From NCBI GenBank assembly GCA_002796165.1, contig PCWF01000113.1, positions 17,409 to 44,893 on the forward strand: a stretch of DNA of 27,485 nt, read 5' to 3'. Source of the stretch: Nitrospinae bacterium CG11_big_fil_rev_8_21_14_0_20_56_8 (GTDB taxonomy: Bacteria; Nitrospinota; Nitrospinia; Nitrospinales; VA-1). The position numbers and the translations under genes are program-made. Below the pieces are notes generated by a model. The model was not told where the DNA came from, ran no database searches, and was given only the letters and a program-made list of their open reading frames with translations. Below are positions 7,579-13,687 of the stretch, in pieces (position 1 is the first letter of the stretch; each line of letters opens with the position of its first letter).

Positions 7579-8448
7579 TCACAACCCGGCCCGGGTTTTT
7601 TCCTTGCCGAACCAGGCCTCCCAGAAGGTTTTCTTTTCCCGGACACAGCGGAACCCCAGGTCGGCTTTGCGGGCAAAGGGATTGATCCGCTCGCGGTAGG
7701 AAGCTCTGGCTTTTTGCCGGATGACTTCTATATAATCTTCCTTCGAAAAATGTCCGACCCCCATGTGGGACAGGCCCCGGATAACCACGAGCTTTTTTTC
7801 ATAGTCGGGCGAGGTGTAGGTGCTGTCGGGATAGGGGGCGTAATATTCCCAGACCCATTCCCAGGCGTTGCCCACCATGTCGTTGACGCCGAACGGACTG
7901 CTCCCCTGCGGGTAACGGCCGACGGGCTGGAGCCCGGACCCCGTTTTCATCCGCGGCGAGGGGCTGATGTTGGCCGCGTGGATGTCGAACTCGTTGCCCC
8001 AGGGGTAGATCGAGCCATAGTGTCCGCGCGCGGCCTTTTCCCACTCCGCCTCGGAAGGCAGGCGCTTGCCCGCCCACTCGGCGTAGGCGGCGGCATCGAA
8101 AAAACTCACGTGCGTGACGGGGTAGTCGTCCTGATCGTCGGGAAATTTCGGCCCTCCCCAGTACCGGGGAGGCTTATGGTCGGTGGCCTGACAAAAAATA
8201 TAAAAATCCTTGTTGGTTACCTCGAATTGGTCGATATAGAAGTCAGGCAGGTACACCTCCCGCTCGGGCGAGGCGTCGGCGAACCAGGGCTTGTCGAGTC
8301 CGAGCGCCAGCGCGCGGTTCTGGGGATCGACTTCGTTGGTTCCCATGACGAAATCGCCGCCGGGAATCAGAAGCATGCCCGGCGGCGGAGACTCGCACCC
8401 GGCGAGCGCCAGCCACCCCATTAACAGGATGAATACAGAAGGTCTCAA
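7579..8448 (-). CDS. SUMF1/formylglycine-generating-enzyme-fold lipoprotein (probably non-catalytic)
   Basis: A 289-residue lipoprotein with signal MRPSVFILLMGWLALAGC and lipobox cysteine at 18. The rest is a SUMF1/FGE-sulfatase domain: PGGDFVMGTNE, DFYIDQFEVTNKDF, HVSFFDAAAYAEWAGKRLPSEAEWEKAARG, YPWGNEFD, GVNDMVGNAWEWVWEYY and the terminal LGFRCVRE. True formylglycine-generating enzymes have a cysteine pair in the segment after the RGGSW-like motif. Here that segment (VIRGLSHMGVGHFSKEDYIEVIRQ) has none, so sulfatase activation is unlikely and a binding or structural envelope role is more likely. The start is TTG at 8448, which gives the complete signal peptide; an internal ATG at 8421 would shorten it. 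The 5' end abuts the divergent ParB-like gene with no spacer. Confidence 0.85.
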   Translation of the reverse strand: MRPSVFILLMGWLALAGCESPPPGMLLIPGGDFVMGTNEVDPQNRALALGLDKPWFADASPEREVYLPDFYIDQFEVTNKDFYIFCQATDHKPPRYWGGPKFPDDQDDYPVTHVSFFDAAAYAEWAGKRLPSEAEWEKAARGHYGSIYPWGNEFDIHAANISPSPRMKTGSGLQPVGRYPQGSSPFGVNDMVGNAWEWVWEYYAPYPDSTYTSPDYEKKLVVIRGLSHMGVGHFSKEDYIEVIRQKARASYRERINPFARKADLGFRCVREKKTFWEAWFGKEKTRAGL

Positions 8449-9452
8449 TGTTAACCGCCGTAAATGAGGACGTTGTGGATAATCGCTACCAGAAGGTTTC
8501 GCTAGGCCAGATCAATTTCGAGGATGGGTTGACCGACTTTTCCATGGGCCCGATTCCGGGAGAACTCGAAACCTCGATCCGGGAAATCGGGATCACCCAC
8601 CCCGTGACCCTCACCCCCAACGGCGGGGGACGGTACCGCCTCATCTGCGGCCACCGCCGGGCGCGCATTGCGTCGCGGCTGGGTTTCGGGGAAATTCCCG
8701 CCGTCGTGTGGGAACCGGCCCCCGACCGGGAAACCATGCTGGCCACCAACATCGCCGAAAACCTCGCCCACCGCCGGTACACCGACGTGGAAAAAGGACG
8801 CATCCTCTCCCGCCTGCTGTCTGCCGGGGTGACGGAAGAACAAATCCTCGAAAAGTATATGCCAAAGGTGGGACTGGAGAAGAGTAAAAAATTGTTCCGG
8901 CAATACCTGGAAGTGACGGGCCTGAGCGCGGGATTCCAGAAACTGCTTCACGACCTCAACGTTTCGCTCCGGGTGTGGACCATTCTATGCCGGTGGGATA
9001 CCGCGAGCCGCAACGTGGCGGAGGTGTTTTTCGGCGTGCTTCGTCCCGGAATCAACAAATGGCGCGACCTTCTGGAGCTTCTCGACGAAACCGCCCAGCG
9101 GGACGGGTGCACTCCCGCCGACCTCCTGGGCCGCGAAGATCTGCTCGGGATCCTCAACCTCCCCAACCTGTCGCCGCAGGACAAGTACGACCGCATCGCC
9201 GAGACCCTGCGAAGCCGCCGCTACCCCGTTCTCACCGACCTGACCCGCAAGGTGGCGCGGCTCCTCGATGAAATGAAGCTTCACCCCGCCACCATCGTGC
9301 GCACCAGCCAGACCTTCGAGACCGGGGAGCTCCGCATCGAGCTCAAGTTCCGCACGCGCGACGAACTGCTCGCGCAGATGGAAAAACTCGGCCCCGCCGC
9401 CCAATCCGACGCCATGCGCGAGCTCATCGACCTCTACCGCAACATGGATTGA
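8448..9452 (+). CDS. Orphan ParB/Spo0J-like nuclease-fold protein
   Basis: A 334-residue cytoplasmic protein. Residues ~18-110 carry the ParB N-terminal domain: IREIGITHPVTLTPNGGGRYRLICGHRRARIASRLGFGEIPAVVWE, then NIAENLAHRRYTDVEKG. These correspond to the GERRxRA and ENxQRxxL boxes that bind CTP in ParB, but both boxes diverge (GHRRARI, ENLAHRR). A helical central region with a possible helix-turn-helix follows (~120-170), then a C-terminal part that I do not recognise. No parA, origin or parS-like site is in the window, so chromosome partitioning is doubtful; a DNA-binding or regulatory role is equally possible. The ATG at 8448 has AAGG five bases before it; a GTG at 8475 preceded by GAGGA is a real alternative and would remove nine residues. 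Confidence 0.8.
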   Translation: MLTAVNEDVVDNRYQKVSLGQINFEDGLTDFSMGPIPGELETSIREIGITHPVTLTPNGGGRYRLICGHRRARIASRLGFGEIPAVVWEPAPDRETMLATNIAENLAHRRYTDVEKGRILSRLLSAGVTEEQILEKYMPKVGLEKSKKLFRQYLEVTGLSAGFQKLLHDLNVSLRVWTILCRWDTASRNVAEVFFGVLRPGINKWRDLLELLDETAQRDGCTPADLLGREDLLGILNLPNLSPQDKYDRIAETLRSRRYPVLTDLTRKVARLLDEMKLHPATIVRTSQTFETGELRIELKFRTRDELLAQMEKLGPAAQSDAMRELIDLYRNMD

Positions 9453-9573
9453 GCGGACGGCAAATCGTAAATTCCGATTTATTGGCGACACCGTATACTG
9501 GATTTCAGGCCCCAAGATGGAGGCCACCCGTGACGGGTTTTATTTTCATTGGGGAAATAACGGAAGACACAGG

Positions 9574-9944
9574 ATGGATCGGGAAATTATTTTCATCGTT
9601 GAAGAATCTAACAGGTTGCTGAAAAACTCCCAAAATGTCATCCGGAGTCCTTCGGCAGGCTCAGGATAAACTCCGCGAAGGATCCAGACTGAGTAGTAAA
9701 TTCAAGCTGGACAAGGGTTTAGGGCAAGATTCCCGGAATGACACCCGAAAGAGTTCTTCAGCAACCTGCTCATGAGGGCGGATTCGAAACTCGTGCCCTG
9801 GGACACTCCATTTTCACCGAAGCGGAAAATGCCGAGGACTTGAAATCGATGGCCCGAGAGGCCGTCAATTGCCATTTTGGTGAAGAGAACCGGCCTTCCA
9901 TCATCCGATTGCATTTTGTCCGGGACGAGGTCATCCCGGCATGA
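9574..9944 (+). pseudogene. HicB-like antitoxin gene interrupted by a family A repeat
   Basis: The 5' part (9574-9609) reads MDREIIFIVEES. After the repeat, codons from 9771 read HEGGFETRALGHSIFTEAE and continue to RLHFVRDEVIPA, stop at 9944. Joining the two parts across 9610-9770 gives an open 69-residue protein. That length and sequence pattern (xxEIIFxVEExxEGGxxARALGxSIFTEA...CHF...RPxxIRLHFVRDEV) match a small HicB-like family usually encoded just before a HicA-type mRNA interferase. CT is present at both junctions, compatible with a 2-base target duplication. As it stands, translation from 9574 runs into the repeat, and the downstream fragment could only be made from an unlikely start inside the repeat. 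Family identification is from memory of conserved residues; the interruption itself is visible. Confidence 0.72.
9612..9768 (+). repeat. Dispersed repeat family A, copy 2 (complete, MITE-like)
   Basis: 157 bases bounded by terminal inverted repeats. The left end CAGGTTGCTGAAAAACTC and the complement of the right end, CAGGTTGCTGAAGAACTC, match at 17 of 18 bases. Similarity continues inward through GTCAT(T)CCGG on both sides. It has no coding capacity. It sits inside a small antitoxin-like reading frame, so it must have moved or been inserted there. The same sequence recurs at 1529-1702 and in part at 7488-7564. Confidence 0.82.
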
Positions 9945-9979
9945 AATTGCCGCGGGACCTGGGAGAAATCGTTGCGTAA
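9941..9979 (+). pseudogene. HicA-like toxin gene remnant, truncated after 12 codons
   Basis: The ATG at 9941 overlaps the TGA of the antitoxin-like gene (ATGA), the usual arrangement of this pair. It reads MKLPRDLGEIVA then TAA. MKLPRDL is the characteristic start of HicA-type mRNA interferases, which are ~70-80 residues long. The frame ends where the family B repeat starts (CGTTGCGTAACTC), and the repeat itself supplies the stop. No later HicA motif such as GSH...R or the LxVGTL region is visible downstream, so the rest of the gene is deleted, not merely interrupted. Confidence 0.6.
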
Positions 9980-10050
9980 CTCAAATATGTCGCCCTGAGC
10001 TTGTCATCCTGAGCCTGTTGAAGGATGACGGGCTCAGGGTGACAAAATCG
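9970..10050 (+). repeat. Dispersed repeat family B, copy 2
   Basis: CGTTGCGTAACTCAAATATG followed by GCCCTGAGCTTGTC matches the complement of 6240-6275 with a single difference in about 36 bases. It continues with CATCCTGAGCCTGTTGAAGGATG and ACGGGCTCAGGGTGAC, which can fold as a hairpin (CATCCT...AGGATG). Its left edge coincides with the loss of HicA homology. Confidence 0.65.
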
Positions 10051-10141
10051 GGGCTCCTCCGCGCGGCGGGGCAAGGGTTTCCCTGATGTGGGGAAGGGAT
10101 TTTTGAACCGGCCACCATCTCCGGGCGCGGCGGGCCCGTTC

Positions 10142-10654
10142 TCAATGCCCCTTGGTCTCGGAGGCGATGCGGTCCATCAGCGCGAACAGGACGCCGCTCA
10201 GGACAAAAGCCATGTGGATGACGACCTTCCACTTGAACATGTCCAGACTGGCCGGGCTGGGTTCGGTGGGGATCTCCATAAACGTTTTCAGAAGATGGAT
10301 GGCGGAGATGGCGACGATGGCGCCGATCACCTTCAGCTTCAGCCCGCTGAAATCGACCTTGCCCATCCAGTCGGGCCGGTCGGTATGCCCGTGAACGTCG
10401 ATTTTCGACACGAAGATCTCGTACCCGGAGAAGATGATCATCAGCAGGAGCGAGGCGATCAGGGCGATGTCGATCAGCGCCAGGACGCCGATGATGACCT
10501 CGGCTTCGGCGGCGGTGACGACATGGAGGCTCAGGTGGATCAGTTCCTGCGCGAATTTGACCAACAGCAGGGCGATGCTGACGATCAATCCGAGAAAAAA
10601 GGGCGCGACCAGCCACCGGCTGTTGAAAATCAATTTTTCCAGAATGTGTTCCAT
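10142..10654 (-). CDS. YqhA/UPF0114 family inner-membrane protein
   Basis: A 170-residue integral membrane protein with hydrophobic segments at ~14-36, ~50-75, ~105-125 and ~140-160. It follows the E. coli YqhA pattern closely: MEHILEKLIFNSRWLVAPFF, LLVKFAQELIHL, IIGVLALIDIALIASLLLMIIFSGYEIFVSKID, KLKVIGAIVAISAIHLLKTFM and the final VIHMAFVLSGVLFALMDRI. I start it at the ATG 10654 because MEHILEK aligns with the family N-terminus; a TTG six bases earlier is possible but less likely. Function in the family is unknown. It lies about 69 bases downstream of apt on the same strand and could be co-transcribed with it. Confidence 0.88.
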   Translation of the reverse strand: MEHILEKLIFNSRWLVAPFFLGLIVSIALLLVKFAQELIHLSLHVVTAAEAEVIIGVLALIDIALIASLLLMIIFSGYEIFVSKIDVHGHTDRPDWMGKVDFSGLKLKVIGAIVAISAIHLLKTFMEIPTEPSPASLDMFKWKVVIHMAFVLSGVLFALMDRIASETKGH

Positions 10655-10723
10655 ATACAATAATTCCAGGTATCCTTGTTAATTCACCCTGCGGCGAAGG
10701 GCCCGAAGGCCCGGTTCATGTTC

Positions 10724-11242
10724 TCAAAAATGGATCATTGAAAAGATGGGGACGCCTTCGAGCTTCTTGCGTCCGCTCAGGAAATCGAGCTCGATCACAA
10801 AGGCGATCTCCACCAGTTCCACGTCGAAGTGGGTCCGGACGAGGTCCACCACCGCTGAAACGGTGCCCCCCGTGGCGAGGACGTCGTCGATGATGAGCAC
10901 CCTCTGCCCCGGCTTCAACGCATCCTGATGGATCTCGATGGCGTCTTCGCCGTATTCCAGGCTGTAGGTTTTCCGGTGCGTCTTGTAGGGCAGTTTTCCC
11001 GGCTTGCGGATCATGGCGAAACCCGCCCCCAGGGCATGGGCGAGGCTGGCGCCGAAAACGAATCCGCGCGCCTCCACCCCGACCACCATGTCGATCTTCC
11101 GGTCGCGGTAACGGGCGCACAGCGTGCCGATGGTATTCTGGAATCCGTTCGCGTCGCCGAGGAGCGGGGTGATGTCCTTGAAGATAATCCCCTTCCTGGG
11201 GAAATCGGGGATATCCCGGATCAGGGCCTTCAGTTCTTCCAT
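10724..11242 (-). CDS. apt: Adenine phosphoribosyltransferase
   Basis: A 172-residue cytoplasmic enzyme that salvages adenine by joining it to PRPP to give AMP. The N-terminus MEELKALIRDIPDFPRKGIIFKDITPLL is diagnostic. VVGVEARGFVFGASLAHALG (~53-72) and IRKPGKLPYKT (~78-88) form the adenine/flexible-loop region, and VLIIDDVLATGGT (~115-127) is the PRPP-binding loop. Length matches the family. The start at 11242 is supported by AAGGAGG about 10 bases upstream; the frame stays open upstream, but that extension is low-complexity and not part of the family. It may share a transcript with the M23 lipoprotein gene 80 bases upstream. Confidence 0.95.
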   Translation of the reverse strand: MEELKALIRDIPDFPRKGIIFKDITPLLGDANGFQNTIGTLCARYRDRKIDMVVGVEARGFVFGASLAHALGAGFAMIRKPGKLPYKTHRKTYSLEYGEDAIEIHQDALKPGQRVLIIDDVLATGGTVSAVVDLVRTHFDVELVEIAFVIELDFLSGRKKLEGVPIFSMIHF

Positions 11243-11322
11243 TTCGGATGAGCCTCCTTGAGTGGGTTCAGGTTCGGGTTGCGGGCGGGTCGCGCCGCCC
11301 GGGCGCGTCGAACGGATAATAT

Positions 11323-12087
11323 TCAACGATTCGGAAGATAAAGCAAGGGATTCTTGGGGTGGGTGTCGTTGCGCACTTCGAAATGCAGATGGGGCCCGGT
11401 CGAGCGGCCCGTACTGCCCATGAGGGCGACTTTTTGCCCGCGTTCCACATCGTCCCCCTTGCGCACGAGGTTGCGCGAGTTGTGCGCGTAGATGGTGGTG
11501 AGGTGGTGCTGGTGCTTGACGATAACCATCATCCCGTAGCCGGTGGGTCCCCACCCGCTGAACACCACGGTGCCGGGGGCGGCGGCATGGATAGCGGTTC
11601 CTTTCTCCGCCGCGATGTCGATCCCGTCATGAAGCCGCCCGTGGCGCGGACCGAACCCCGAGGTCAGGGTCCCTTGCGTCGGCCATTCCAGGAAACCGCG
11701 CAGAGGCCGCACGGTGGGCGGACCGGAAGGGGAAGCGGAAGGTTGCTTCGGACCGGGAGCGCGGGCGACCTCCGATTCCTTCTCGGCCGCCGGAGAATCG
11801 GCCGCCGGAACGCGCAGGACCCGGCGGGCGCCGGGAATCCACAATCGGGTGCCCGCCCGGAGCTCGGTGGGATCGGCGATCCGGTTCAGCCGCTGGATGC
11901 GGTGCAGGTCCAACCCGTAGGCCTGGGCGATCGAATACAGGGTCTGGCCCGGCAGGACGGCGTGGTATACCCCAATGGGTTCATCTTCGAAGATCTCCTT
12001 GACATACTGGTACCCCTGGCACCCGGAGAGAAGAAAAGCGGCGCACAAAACCAGAGCGACTGAGGACAATTGTTTTCTGAATGCCAT
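11323..12087 (-). CDS. LysM / M23 peptidase lipoprotein (NlpD/EnvC-like) with intact zinc ligands
   Basis: A 254-residue lipoprotein with signal ALVLCAAFLLSGC (lipid cysteine at 23). A LysM domain at ~40-86 (YHAVLPGQTLYSIAQAYGLDLHRI...LWIPG) binds peptidoglycan. A Pro/Ala/Ser-rich linker (~92-128) leads to the M23 domain (~133-250). The zinc ligands are present: H153 and D157 in LHDGID, H235 in GPHLHFE, plus H202 in YAHN. E. coli NlpD and EnvC have lost these residues and only activate amidases, so this protein may itself be an endopeptidase acting on cell-wall crosslinks, probably at division or for cell separation. The start ATG is preceded by an AT-rich promoter region shared with the divergent FG-GAP gene. 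Confidence 0.9.
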   Translation of the reverse strand: MAFRKQLSSVALVLCAAFLLSGCQGYQYVKEIFEDEPIGVYHAVLPGQTLYSIAQAYGLDLHRIQRLNRIADPTELRAGTRLWIPGARRVLRVPAADSPAAEKESEVARAPGPKQPSASPSGPPTVRPLRGFLEWPTQGTLTSGFGPRHGRLHDGIDIAAEKGTAIHAAAPGTVVFSGWGPTGYGMMVIVKHQHHLTTIYAHNSRNLVRKGDDVERGQKVALMGSTGRSTGPHLHFEVRNDTHPKNPLLYLPNR

Positions 12088-12120
12088 GAAGCGAACCCGC
12101 GACCCGATTTGCCTTGAGAA

Positions 12121-12150
12121 ATATTAACATTTATAACATATTGAAATCAA
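12121..12150 (-). promoter_or_regulatory. Candidate promoter for the M23 lipoprotein gene
   Basis: On the minus strand, TTGATT (12150-12145) and TAATAT (12126-12121) are separated by 18 bases in an AT-rich island, about 34 bases before the start codon. This fits a housekeeping sigma-70 promoter. It is inferred from motif and position only. Confidence 0.4.
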
Positions 12151-12174
12151 GGTTGTTACGGGTTTTATTCGGAT

Positions 12175-12202
12175 TTGCATGGCAACCCGGAATCGGTTAT
12201 AA
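12175..12202 (+). promoter_or_regulatory. Candidate promoter for the FG-GAP lipoprotein gene
   Basis: TTGCAT (12175-12180) and TTATAA (12197-12202) are spaced by 16 bases and lie about 36 bases upstream of the start codon, back to back with the promoter candidate on the other strand. The match is moderate. Confidence 0.35.
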
Positions 12203-12238
12203 GGAAGTAGGCCTTCACGAGGTAAGAACATTCCAGAC

Positions 12239-13363
12239 ATGAAATGGATATCCCTATTGATTATCGCGGGCATGCTGGCCGGTTGCGACACCCCCCCGCC
12301 GCCCGACATCTTCGCCATGCCCACGACTTACACCACCGGGAAAAAACCGGCGGCGCTTCTGGCCCGGGACCTCAACAACGACGAGATCCCCGACGTGCTG
12401 GTCGCCAACTCGGAAGGCAACACGCTGTCGTTTTACGAAGGCAAGGGAGACGGCACGTTCAAGGACCCGGTGACCATGAACACGGGGCGGGAGCCGATGG
12501 CCCTGGAGTCGGCGGATTTCGACGGGGACGGCATTCCCGACATCGCGGTCTGTAATTACGGCGACGGCGAGGTCGCCATCATCCTGGGCCAGAAGGACGG
12601 GATGTTCCGGGCCAAAGAGAAGATCAAGGTGGGCCGTCTGCCCATCGCCATCGCCGTGGGCGATTTCAACAACGATCAGAAAAAGGACCTTGCGGTCACC
12701 CTGCGATTCGACAAGCTCGCCATCCTGCTTGGGACGGGGACCGGCACGTTCAAGCTGGCCGAGACGTACCAGGCGGCGGGCACCCCGGCGCACGTCATCG
12801 TGGGAGACTACAACGGAGATAAAAACGACGACATCGCGGTCGCCCTCAACGCCGTCAAAGCCGGACACATCAAGGTGTTTTACGGCAACGGCGACGGCAC
12901 GTTCGATCCGCCCCAGCGCATCGAGGGGGGAACCCAGTCTTCCTTCATCACGCAGGGCGATATGAACCAGGACGGCTACCCCGACCTCATCATCTCCAGC
13001 ACCATGGTGGATAGCCTGAGCATTTTTCTCGGCACGGGCCACGGTGCGTTCCGCCGGGTGGAAGATTTCGCCGGGGAAAAAGGGCCCGAGTACCTCGTGG
13101 TAGGGGATTTCACCGGCGACCGCAACCCCGATATCGCGGTATGCAACCGGCGCGACGGTTCGATCTCGATTGTCCGGGGCCGAGGCGACGGGAGTTTCGT
13201 CTTCCCTCACTACAACTACCCGGTCGGAACCGGGCCCCGCGCTATGGCGGGGGCCGACTTCAATCACGACGGCCTGCTGGACCTCGCCGTCCTGCTCTAC
13301 GACTCGCAACTCCTCGAAGTATTCCTCCGCAAGATTGACGTCCCCGAATCCGGAAACTCCTGA
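12239..13363 (+). CDS. FG-GAP/VCBS repeat lipoprotein (integrin-like beta-propeller)
   Basis: A 374-residue lipoprotein: signal MKWISLLIIAGMLAGC (lipid cysteine at 16), a short proline linker, then about seven repeats of ~46 residues. Each repeat carries a calcium-loop motif and a 'GxGDGTF' turn, e.g. DLNNDEIPDVLVAN, DFDGDGIPDIAVCN, DFNNDQKKDLAVT, DYNGDKNDDIAVA, DMNQDGYPDLIIS, DFTGDRNPDIAVC and DFNHDGLLDLAVL. Such repeats fold as a seven-bladed integrin-type propeller stabilised by calcium. The protein would be anchored in the envelope, probably for binding or surface assembly; no catalytic domain is attached. No partner gene is evident: it is divergent from the M23 lipoprotein and separated from the flagellar genes by a terminator. 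Confidence 0.88.
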   Translation: MKWISLLIIAGMLAGCDTPPPPDIFAMPTTYTTGKKPAALLARDLNNDEIPDVLVANSEGNTLSFYEGKGDGTFKDPVTMNTGREPMALESADFDGDGIPDIAVCNYGDGEVAIILGQKDGMFRAKEKIKVGRLPIAIAVGDFNNDQKKDLAVTLRFDKLAILLGTGTGTFKLAETYQAAGTPAHVIVGDYNGDKNDDIAVALNAVKAGHIKVFYGNGDGTFDPPQRIEGGTQSSFITQGDMNQDGYPDLIISSTMVDSLSIFLGTGHGAFRRVEDFAGEKGPEYLVVGDFTGDRNPDIAVCNRRDGSISIVRGRGDGSFVFPHYNYPVGTGPRAMAGADFNHDGLLDLAVLLYDSQLLEVFLRKIDVPESGNS

Positions 13364-13390
13364 ATCGCTCCAAACCCGCGTACCGGCCCT

Positions 13391-13489
13391 GCAACCGCGC
13401 CGGGTAGCGGCAAACGGGTGGGAGCCGCACGGACGCAAAACCCAACCTTCAAAGTTATCGTTACCCGCCGATCCCACCCGCCCGGTTGC
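13391..13489 (+). ncRNA. Structured RNA candidate with partial c-di-GMP-I (GEMM) riboswitch-like signature
   Basis: GGCAAA (13409-13414) and GACGCAAAACC (13432-13442) are separated by a 17-base segment that can fold as a weak hairpin. GTTACC follows at 13460. This order resembles GEMM-I aptamers (GGCAAA-hairpin-GACGCAAAGCC-hairpin-GGUAGC...UUACC). CGGGTA (13401-13406) can pair with TACCCG (13462-13467) to close the unit. A competing 9-base perfect pairing, CGGGTGGGA (13415-13423) with TCCCACCCG (13472-13480), and GCAACCG with CGGTTGC outside it, suggest alternative folds. Against the call: no clean GNRA loop, the GGUAGC block is poor, and the first hairpin has a mismatch. It may instead be a structured 3' untranslated region. 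Confidence 0.25.
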
Positions 13490-13495
13490 GGCCTG

Positions 13496-13526
13496 ACTCC
13501 ACCGGGCGTTGCCGGGGAGTTTTTTT
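13496..13526 (+). terminator. Rho-independent terminator
   Basis: ACTCC-A-CCGG, loop GCGTTG, CCGG-GGAGT forms a 9-base-pair stem with one bulged A, followed directly by a run of T to 13526. It ends transcripts from the FG-GAP gene, or could act as the expression platform of the RNA element just upstream. Confidence 0.8.
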
Positions 13527-13624
13527 CCCGAGAGGAAGATAATGCCGGGCCGGTGGGGTACTGCGCGCAATTTTGAAAATCCCAAAACTCTTTGCTTGCA
13601 GTCGGTTACGGGATCCCGCCGGTT

Positions 13625-13641
13625 TTGGCACACCTTTTGCT
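13625..13641 (+). promoter_or_regulatory. Sigma-54 (RpoN) promoter of the flagellar hook operon
   Basis: TTGGCAC-ACCTT-TTGCT matches the -24/-12 consensus TTGGCACG-N4-TTGCW at every key base, with the GG and GC dinucleotides exactly 12 bases apart. The expected start site is near 13652, about 35 bases before the fliK start. Sigma-54 control of mid/late flagellar genes is well established, and this position fits it. Confidence 0.8.
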
Positions 13642-13687
13642 CCATAGGTGGACAGTCAAACCGAATTTTAACCCGACGGGAATCATC

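Larger units (their letters stand above)
9453..10141. other. Region of gene decay with two repeats and a broken toxin-antitoxin pair
   Basis: No intact gene is credible in these ~690 bases. From left to right it holds a short leader, the 5' stub of an antitoxin-like gene (9574-9609), a family A repeat (9612-9768), the rest of that gene (to 9944), the first codons of a HicA-like toxin gene (9941-9979), a family B repeat (~9970-10050), and ~90 bases in which I see nothing. Confidence 0.7.
13364..13624. other. Intergenic region between FG-GAP gene and flagellar operon
   Basis: Together with 13625-13687 this makes ~324 bases without a credible gene. It contains a structured RNA-like element (13391-13489), a strong terminator (13496-13526) and, at the 3' end, a sigma-54-type promoter (13625-13641). 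Reading frames across it are not supported, since the promoter lies inside them. Confidence 0.6.

Noticed and set aside
8448..9452. Chromosome or plasmid partition locus (parAB with parS)
   Set aside because: No ParA ATPase, no parS-like palindromes and no origin features nearby; only a ParB-like domain with altered motifs.
9738..9944. Small intact-looking plus-strand gene starting inside repeat A
   Set aside because: Its first codons (MTPERVLQQPA) come from the repeat; only the part from 9771 belongs to the HicB-like family, and the native start is at 9574.
12254..13645. Minus-strand frame of 463 codons opposite the FG-GAP gene
   Set aside because: It is a mirror of the repetitive D-x-D-x-D codons and crosses the terminator and sigma-54 promoter; no family features.
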